A DNA stretch of 64,000 nucleotides from Hericium rajendrae (taxonomy: Eukaryota; Basidiomycota; Agaricomycetes; Russulales; Hericiaceae): positions 2,480,001 to 2,544,000 of the forward strand of contig CM065884.1 of the NCBI GenBank assembly GCA_033439255.1. Reading direction: 5' to 3'. Shown here in pieces: positions 56,580-64,000 of this stretch. The stretch's first letter is position 1. The number at the start of each line of letters is the position of its first letter. The notes beneath the pieces were generated by a model, which saw only the letters and a list, made by a program, of their open reading frames with translations, was not told the DNA's origin and searched no databases. The position numbers and the translations under genes were made by a program.

Positions 56580-58052
56580 CTAAAAATCCTCCTGGTCTTC
56601 AGGTACTTCAAGGTTGAGAGCAGCTTGCATGAGGGTTCGAGCTTCTTGCAAGTCAGACTCATTCATCTGTTGCATGGCTCGAGCTATTGTGAAGAGGAGA
56701 GTAGGGGTTTCTATCTCGGTGTTCCTGGCATTGACTGATCCTCCTGCTGTAGCTCTGGTAGAGGAGGGTTGTCCATTCTGGTTGTGACAGAACATTGCAA
56801 CATGGCCTGCTCCTCCACACTTGTAGCAGAGATTGTTGGCACGGCGATGTTCACACTCTTCTGGAGACAGACAAGGGCCTTGGTATTTGCCAGGACGATA
56901 TTGAAATGCCCCGACCAAGACTTTGGCTGAGTCTATGTCTGAGCGGCGTTGCGGGTCCTTAGAGAGTGTTTCCAACAGCTGGTTGGGATATAGAAAACTT
57001 CCTCTTCCCTTAGTTTGATCCTGGTCTGAACGGCTTTCTCAAAGATGCATGTCCAGGGTGGTGGCTCGATCCTGCCAATCAAGAAGGGTCTTTGAAGGGT
57101 TCTCTGCAATAGTTATCTGCTTTGAGATCTCACTATTAAGGCCTTTCTTGTAGGCACTGATGAGTCCCATGTCATTAAGGAGGGAGATGTTGGCCAATGT
57201 GTTAAAAGCAGTGATGTATTCATCGACACTCCTGTTTCCCTGCTTGAGGTGTTGGATGTCAAAGAGTGCAGATTCTGCTGCATGGATCTCTCTGAACTGC
57301 TTGCGGAGGTCTGCTTCGAACTTGACCCATGTGAGGGCTTCTTTCTCATCTTCCTTGAGTTTATCGAGTTGGTCGAAGTACTTGGCTGCCCAGGGTCCAG
57401 CAGTACCTCCCTGGATGTAGGAGAGGATGAAGTAGATTTGTGTGGCTGCATCGGAGAATCGATCGGGTTTAAGTTTGAAATGGAGCTTGCATTGGCTGAT
57501 GAACTCCTTGAGCTTGGTGCAAACACCCGTGAAAGGTGTCAGCTTATTGACATCTGGACCTTTTGCCATCTCGTCTTCTTCGTCACTGTCACTGTCTGCT
57601 GGGTCAATAGCTCTCTGGAGATCTCCGAGTCCCAAGAGGTCATGGGTTGGGTCTGTGGTAAAGGGTAATGGGCAGAGTGCTGGGTCTGGTGTTGGATTGA
57701 AGGGCTCAAGGACAGGTCTTCTAATGGTTCTTGCTGTGAGGGGAGAGCTATTGGAGGGTTCTGAGTTGCTGTCTGAGTTTTCTTTAGGATTGGATGTCCT
57801 GGGTAGAGGAACCAGTGTTTCAGTGATGGGGTCTGGGATGGAAGGTAGGGAGATAGAGGGGTCGATGGAAGATGCTGCTCTAGAACTCTGGAGTTCCTCA
57901 AGTTTACTGGTTGGGGTTTTACTGATCCTAGGATCGGCGTAGGAAAAGGTGGTGTGGGAGTCATAATAGGTGACAGGTCTGACAAGGTCGATCTGTTCTT
58001 CCTGGATTGAGACGTCTCTAGTTGTTCCATATAGGATATAGAATTGGTGCAT
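56580..58052 (-). pseudogene. gypsy-2 gag
   Basis: An ATG at 58052 (MHQFYILYGTTRDV) opens the frame, with a related start further upstream possible. After a Pro/Ser/Thr-rich part, the capsid-like region begins NKLTPFTGVCTKLKEFISQC and includes GGTAGPWAAKYFDQL and RQFREIHAAE. TGA at 57039-57041 interrupts it (DMHL-stop-ESRSDQ). Reading on in the same frame gives FQYRPGKYQ and the zinc knuckle CYKCGGAGHVAMFC (about 56.8 kb), ending near 56580. Nucleocapsid/capsid role. Confidence 0.85.
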
Positions 58053-58639
58053 CTTGTGGTCAAACTGGTAGTGGATTTTATTGATATCATTGTAGAGGTA
58101 GCTAGACGATTCAGTCCTAGGAAATGTCGGAGTAGAGAGGAGTACACGCTCAGATTGTTGGACTATTTGCCTGTGTCATTCTCCTTTGAGTAGATAGTTT
58201 GTTCTGTAGAATTCTGCTGGGGCGTTTTCCTTGGTAGAAGTGACTTTCTTTCCTTTTCTCCAGATCCTTATGAGTTTGCCGTCTTCATCATGGTATGTCA
58301 ATTCTTTGTTGTAGTAAAGGAGGTTGCTTTGTCATAGGTGTAGAGTTTTGGCCACACCTTGATTTTACAAATTTGGTAAGGGGTTGCTTGATCCTCCTCT
58401 AGGTAGCGACGATGTGCCCTTTGTTCGTCTGTTAATTAGTTTTCTGATGCCTTGAGAGAGAAGTATAGGGGAATGAGAGGAGCAATGGTGGTGTTTGGTG
58501 AGGGGGGTGACTCCGGTATGTGGAATAGACCCTAAAGATCTTCACAGAAGATTCTTGATGGTGGATGGAATGGTGGCAGTCTGTTGTCAAGACTGTAGAC
58601 CGATTTGTGTAGGGTGAGCGGTAGGAGAGCTTAACCAAG

Positions 58640-59414
58640 TGCTAAGGACCGACGTCCTGTAGTGACCAAGTAGGGGCTCAGGCTACACACAAACAACAAA
58701 GGCCATCAGGAACCCTTACAAGTTTCTGATGCATCTGATTTTGTCTGACTCAATCTGATTTCAATCTGATTGATCTGAAAAATGTTTTAAAGAACTTCTA
58801 AGCTTTGTATTATATATATAAAAGATAAAATATTGTAACTGTTTATATTTCAACTCTCAAATATCTATTTTTTGAAAAATTAGATCAATCAGATTGAAAT
58901 CAGATTGAATCAGACAGAATCAGATGCATCAGAAAGTTGTAAGGGTTCCTGATGGCTGCTGACCTGCGCAAAAGGTGATCGACGATGAAGAGAGTCGAGA
59001 GCGATTGAGAGAGAGAAGTGCAAGGCAGAGGGACTTAAAGGACACTGGCAACTGACAGGAGGTAAATCCTATAGAGTTGCAAAGTGGTTAAGCTGAGGTC
59101 TAAGGGACTCAGCTCAACCAGTTAAATACAGGAGGATACACAGCTACGAGTCATATCTAAGGTGATGGTAGTAACTGTGCATTGTGCAGCATTGTACTGC
59201 ACATGATGGAGATGAAACATGATGGAGGGGTAGATAGGGTAGCACTGCAATGATCATGATGGAAATGAATAGTGGATTGAGGCAGTGCGATAGCATCTAT
59301 GTGTATATGTAGATATGGTTAAATAAAGAGAATAGAGCAATGGGACATCAACCATGGTAGGGATGTCAAAAGGAGTGATGTCAAGTTAAGAAATGAAACG
59401 TACAGTTCTTAACA
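58640..59414 (-). repeat. 5' LTR of gypsy-2 with a nested TIR element
   Basis: 775 bp including the 251-bp insertion at 58704-58954. On minus it ends TAGCA and is followed by CTTGGTTAAGCTCTCC, where the primer site should be; primer tRNA not recognised. Confidence 0.82.
58704..58954. mobile_element. Small TIR element (MITE) in the gypsy-2 LTR, 251 bp
   Basis: It begins CATCAGGAACCCTTACAAGT and ends with the complement. The arms continue through CTGATGCATCTGATT and TCTGACTCAATCTGATTT. Flanking GC is on both sides (58702-58703, 58955-58956). Same family as the others. Confidence 0.88.
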
Positions 59415-59419
59415 CCTGT

Positions 59420-60014
59420 CATCTCAACAACAGTGCTCAAATCTTGTCTTTTTCATAGTTTTCTTTAGCAGTAAGTCTAATTATTCTTATAATCTTTGTG
59501 TAGATGTATAAAATGACTAAAATAAATCATAATACCCACTATTTTTAGCAATCCGAGTGTGGATTGTCAATTCACTGGCATTTTGAGTACTTTTGGTATA
59601 CTGTCGGAGCTGAGTGCTTCCTTTTAGCAGGTTATCTTGATAGTAAGCTATATTTTCCTTATATCATATGTGTATATATATGCTAATGCTATTATAGACA
59701 GAGGTCTCAATAGCAAAGAGTTGACCCCTAAAATTGGTGGCATTTTTGGAGCTTTTTGTAGGGTTTGAGCAGTTTGGTCAGTTCAGTGCAGGGTAAGTAC
59801 TTCTTTTTAAGTGATTTTTTTTTGCAGTGAATCTAATTGGTCTATCCATATGAGCCTAAAGCTAAAGATAGAGCAATAAATAGCTACTTTTCAACAACAA
59901 CAATAAAAATATTTCAATTTGACATTTTTAGTGTTTTTTTTTTCTATAGTAAGTCAACTTCTCTCATATTGTTTGCAAGTACTAAGATTGATATAAATTA
60001 TAATAAATATAGTT
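59420..60014. other. AT-rich DNA upstream of a decayed gene
   Basis: Likely 5' region of the gene beginning at 60015. It contains T-rich tracts and TTTTAGCAG/GTAAGT-like words (59466-59475, 59640, 59790) that could be untranslated exons, but nothing can be assigned firmly. Confidence 0.35.
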
Positions 60015-62093
60015 ATGGCTTCTCAAACTCTACCAAATGATCTAAAATCATTACAAATATATGGTCAAGATTCTAAACTTCCTCCTATTAGCATACAACC
60101 AGATCATCCTTTGCATGCAAAAAACTTTTTGAATAGCAACAATCCTTTGTACAATACATTCAAGGATGGTACAACATATGTGTGCATAGTGGATACAAGT
60201 TCAGCAGGCAAGCAGAAAAATGCTGAGTATGCAGCTTGGGTTGGAGTACCTTGGGGTACCTTGAGAGAGATGAAAAACAAATTTGGTGTGTGTTTTGTGA
60301 ACATTTTTGGACAGCTACTAATAGAAATAATATTTGTCAGACTTGATTTAGTTGAATTCTGGTGACATGGTGTTTGTACGATCACAACAAGATGGAGATG
60401 TGACAGGCAAGATGGATCTTTTTCAGATAACCATGATAGTAGGGTATGTTGTTTCAACTTTTTAGCTTGGTATCACTATACTAATTCAAGAACTTTATGT
60501 GATAAAAAAATTTTCTCTTCAGAAAAAATGGAGCATTTGCAACAGGCATTGGAAAATGCTCTTGGAGAAGAGGAGGAGAGTACAGCATCAATGCCTGTTT
60601 GGAATTCAGATTTTAAAATGTTAATGGGTGGTACTGCTTTTGAGTATAGTATCCTGCCAGATAAATCCAGTAGAACATATCAGATTGGACCAACACATCA
60701 AAAGCCACCACATCTTTTTGTGCCTTCAATAAATGGCAAGTTAGAGAAAGGTGAAGAGTTGACAGATGTACAGAAGATATCTAAAGAACTAATGGATGTA
60801 GGTTTATAAGATCTTTCTGATATCAATTTGGCTAAAGCTGTATAGGCAACTACTGGCTTGTTTTCAGAGAGCTATAAATGCTTGCCAGACATACCAAATT
60901 ATGTTCAGTCTTTTGCAGACTTACATTCTTTTCCCAAAATTGGATTGTTAGACAATTTTATGACTCAGGCCATGCAAGTAAATATCTCAAATGCCACTAC
61001 ATCTAAAGCAGGTTAGTAAAATTGAACAAAGATTCAAAATTAATATCTACGTAGATGTGGATCTTGCATCTATCCTTGGTCATTATAGTGGTAAATATAA
61101 AGATGGATATGATGCCCTTGGAGCTTTTACTACTATGGTTTCTCATTCCAAGCATCCTAAAAATGAATATAATCCTGGTCACTTTCACTTGCTAGAGCAT
61201 AGTGTTTTCTTTCATCATGCTAGAGGATACTTTGGCTTGTTATTTTTCAGGCTTGCTTATACATGGTGGTACTTCTCCAAAGGCTCCTTTAAGAACATCA
61301 ACATCAGCCTTGAAGATTACAGTTCACTTCAATGCTATTGATTATCCAAATGATATCTTGTATGATATGAAAGACATCTTACCTTTGTACGTTTGGTCCT
61401 CAAAATCATCAAAGGAAGGCTTTTTACCTTTAGGAACTGAGGTTAAATATTATGAGTTCTACTTGTAATATTAAAGCTATAGATATTCATTTATCTTTGT
61501 AAATTTAGTCCAGAGGATAGAAGTGACACTACAGATAATCCTATCAATGCTGGCAAGGGTAGCTGGGCTAGAGATGAACATATCATCATGCAGCCTGACT
61601 CCTTACTTGATTTTATTGTATGACATCTTCTGTTGTTGTGTATTTTCATATATGCACAGATCTGGCCCAAGCTTCAAGTTTGTTGTTCTTACTTAATTAT
61701 TTTGTTGATTATTGATATTTCACTCTATAGGTTCAAATTGATGTTGACAAGTTTGTCTCTGCTTTTAGCATCAAATCAGCAGATTCAAACTCATCTCATC
61801 AATATGTTGCAAAAACTTGAGCTCTAGCATCTGGTTGGCAAGTTGCAGTGCATATTGATAACATTGATACTATTCCTATCACTGTAGTTCCATCAGCTAC
61901 AAATGGCCAAGAAGTGGTAGAAGATCCAAGACATTTTGTCCTGAAAAGATGGAAAGAATGGTTAATTCAAAACTACAATCTTATGCCCAGCAATCACAAG
62001 TCTTTTTCAAAACTATTCATTGATCCAGATAATCCATTAGAGTCTCAAGTATTAGGTGGTAGTTATTTGGGAGGTGTGTTTACATTTTTTTGA
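60015..62093 (+). pseudogene. Decayed multi-exon gene, possibly a dioxygenase-like fold
   Basis: Starts MASQTLPNDLKSLQIYG at 60015. Recognisable stretches: VCIVDTSSAGKQKNAEYAAW, MPVWNSDFKMLMGGTAFEYS (60.59 kb), FKINIYVDVDLASILGHYSG (61.04 kb), then in shifting frames NEYNPGHFHLLEHSVFF and LFFSGLLIHGGTSPKAPL (61.16-61.28 kb), GKGSWARDEHIIMQPDSLLD and ALASGWQVAVHIDN. The order IYVDVD / GHFHLLE / FSGLLIHGG recalls a double-stranded beta-helix with metal-binding His/Asp, as in TET/JBP-type dioxygenases that are known to be expanded with KDZ transposons in basidiomycetes. The first His of an HxD motif is not evident here. Several stops (TAA, TAG, TGA) and frame breaks show decay. The family assignment is weak. 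Confidence 0.35.
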
Positions 62094-62306
62094 TATAAAA
62101 GAGATTCAACTAAATTATCTTTTATATACTAGTAAAGACAAAGGTCTATACAAGATCCAAGCCAGGTATTAATTAACTTATGGTACATTAGCTAAGACCT
62201 GATCACTCAACATTTTTTCTTTGTAATAGCAAAACTACGCAAACCTAAGCACTTTTCTGTTGGCAGTTTGAAAACATGTTCCAACATAAACAAGAAAATA
62301 TGATCT

Positions 62307-64000
62307 GTTACGATTCCTTAGAATCGTTTACTCTATACCGGGTTTTCCTATCGAAAACGACACCCAAATGACCACTACCCCCATTTGGCAGTCAGCTTAT
62401 CTAATTGCAAGATCACTGATCTGATGAGTCTGCAGGTTCAACTCCAGGTCTGGCCGGACTTTTAATTACATTTGATTTAATGTAACTTGATTAGTTCTCA
62501 ACCAATTCATCTGTTCTTAAATGCATCTGGATCTACTCATTTATTGCTTTCTGGTAGTATTTTTTGCATCCTGATCTGTGCAGAACTCACAGAGTGCAAT
62601 AAGTTCCTACATTTCCTCCTGCAATATTTGAACTTAAGCTACCTTAGTCAATTCTCAACCGATTTACTCGTTCTCAAGTGTGTCTTAATCTACTCATTTA
62701 TAGCTTTCCAGCCAGTTTTTGTGCGTCTGAATCGGTTAAGAACTCGCAGAATGCAAAGCATTTCTTTGGTTTCCCCTCTAAAATGTTTGAATCTTAGCTA
62801 ACTTGGCCAATTCTCCACCAATTTACTCGTTCTCAAGTGCATCTAAATCTACTTATTTATCGCTTTCTAGCCATACCTCATGCGTCTAGAGTGGTCAAGA
62901 ACTCGCAGAATGCAAAGCATTTCTTTGTTTTCCCCCCTAAAATGTTTGAATCCTAGCTAACTTGGTCAATTCTCCACCGATTTACTCGTTCTCAAGTGCA
63001 TCTGGATCTATTAGGAAGCCTGTCTTCAAAACAATTTACTACTTACAAAAAGATAGAGCCAGTAAAAAGATATACAGCAAACAAAGTTAGATAATTATGT
63101 GATCTACCTGTGAACAGCCATTAAGAGGTAGGTCACATGGTGTGCGCCTTAACGGCCGTTAAGGTGCACACCATGTGACCTATCTCTTAACACTCATTAG
63201 AGGTTGCAGGTTCAACTCCAGGTCTGGCCGGACTTTTATTTACACTTGATTTAATGTAACTTGATCAGTTCTCAACCAATTCATCTGTTCTCAAATGTGT
63301 CTGGATCTACTCATTTATTGCTTTCTGATTGTATTTTTTGTATCCTGATCCATGCAGAACTCACAGAGTGAAATGAATTCCTACATTTCCCCCTGCAATA
63401 TTTGAACTTGAGCTAACTTAGTCAATTCTCCTCCGATTTACTTGTTCTCAAGTGTGTATAGATCTACTTATTTATAGCTTTCCAGCCATATTTTATGTGT
63501 CTGGATTGGTTAAGAACTCACAGAATGCGAAGCATTTCTTTATTTCCCCCCCTAAAATGTTTGAATTCTAGCTAAACTGGTCAGTTCTCTGCCGATTCAT
63601 CTGTTCTCAAATTTGTCTGGATCTATCAGAAAACCAGTCTCCAATACAGTTTACTGCTTATGGAAAGACAAAGCCAGTAAAGAGATATACAGCAAACAAA
63701 GTTAGATACTGTTTATTACTTAAATGAGCCAAAAATGCAATTTATCAGTAGCACTGGGTTCTGAGACTCTCAGTGATGTGATCCCACAGGACCTTATGCA
63801 GCTGAATGAAGTATAAGCATCTGCTTACATAAGCAAAACATGCATCCAAGAGTTAGCCTACTGTAAACAATGACTGTCTCATAGCTCTGCAACAAATGAA
63901 TCAATCAACAAGCAGTAATCTGGATTGGAACATACTATATAGCAGCTTTGCAAAACAATTTAGAATGCAAAAATCAGATCACAAGAAGTGAAGATATGAT
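62307..64000 (+). repeat. R1 repeat, copy c (inverted relative to copy a)
   Basis: It begins TTACGATTCCTTAGAATCG, then a tRNA-like module (B box GGTTCAACTCC at 62435-62445, TTTTAATT after it), then ~160-bp units. A large palindrome at 63121-63190 and a second B box at 63209-63219 follow, then more units, and a region matching positions 120-500 of the window in reverse to the right edge. Confidence 0.75.
63121..63190. repeat. 32-bp-arm palindrome in R1 copy c
   Basis: Arms 63121-63152 and 63159-63190 around CGGCCG, with about three mismatches. Homologous to 939-990. Confidence 0.8.

Larger units (their letters stand above)
53252..59414 (-). mobile_element. gypsy-2: Ty3/gypsy derivative with inverted LTRs and a TSD
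   Basis: The right LTR (58640-59414, containing a 251-bp TIR element) and coding region are minus; the left LTR (53252-53769) is plus. Both outer ends are U3 (TGTTAAGAAC). A CCTGT duplication flanks the unit (53246-53250 with one extra T, and 59415-59419), so it integrated as this inverted structure. The U5 end of the left LTR (CCTTAGCA) is fused to RNase H sequence; the rest of RNase H, integrase and the polypurine tract are absent. Confidence 0.82.

Noticed and set aside
1-64000. One giant transposon with R1 as terminal inverted repeats
   Set aside because: The defined R1 termini (1813 and 62307) face inward and further copies lie inside in other positions, so R1 is better read as a dispersed repeat whose elements extend outward.

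Overview
The window looks like nuclear DNA of a basidiomycete fungus, most likely an Agaricomycete. The signs are 53-61 bp GT-AG introns, a Plavaka-type (KDZ group) transposase, a chromodomain Ty3/gypsy element, Ty1/copia elements and large amounts of C/T-rich minisatellite. I cannot name the genus. It is a nest of transposable elements: I see no clearly intact housekeeping gene, rRNA or confident canonical tRNA. Three multi-exon gene remnants of unknown function are present.

Layout. 1-1813: copy of a dispersed repeat (called R1 here) with ~160 bp tandem units, tRNA-like modules and a terminal hairpin; other copies lie at about 30390-31730, 52.6-53.2 kb and, inverted, at 62307-64000. 2.1-4.8 kb: minisatellite and two small inverted-repeat elements. 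4848-18190: one complete 13.3 kb Ty3/gypsy chromovirus (minus strand, TSD CTGCC) with gag-pol plus a ~3.5 kb third ORF after pol. It carries a solo LTR (TSD TTGGT) and a small TIR element, and it is itself inserted in an exon of a minus-strand gene (18191-19952 continuing at 4847). 20342-24137: decayed Plavaka transposon. 24.2-26.3 kb: minisatellites. 26350-29662: non-autonomous TIR element containing a tandem array of intron-like splice-site units. 30.4-32.3 kb: R1 copy and tandem repeats. 32312-35577: degenerate copia with an integrase deletion. 35578-38851: copia derivative with inverted LTRs. 38.9-40.8 kb: palindrome-rich repeats. 40827-43908 and 52246-52560: a decayed gene split by copia sequence, namely a truncated plus-strand copy joined to an almost intact minus-strand copy (46198-52245). 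53252-59414: a Ty3/gypsy derivative, again with inverted LTRs, flanked by a CCTGT duplication. 60015-62093: another decayed gene.

Themes. (1) Small TIR elements starting CATCAGGAA share ends with the Plavaka transposon and each has a 2-bp flanking duplication. (2) CpG decay is strong: the two LTRs of the 13.3 kb element differ by about 24 transitions, about 20 of them at CpG sites, and most premature stops in the transposons are TGA at expected or plausible arginine positions. (3) Three retroelement derivatives from two superfamilies have inverted LTRs, with the U5 end of one LTR joined exactly to internal sequence. (4) The copia LTR carries a tRNA-like sequence followed by further B-box-like motifs every ~40 bp. 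All coordinates and alignments were made by eye.
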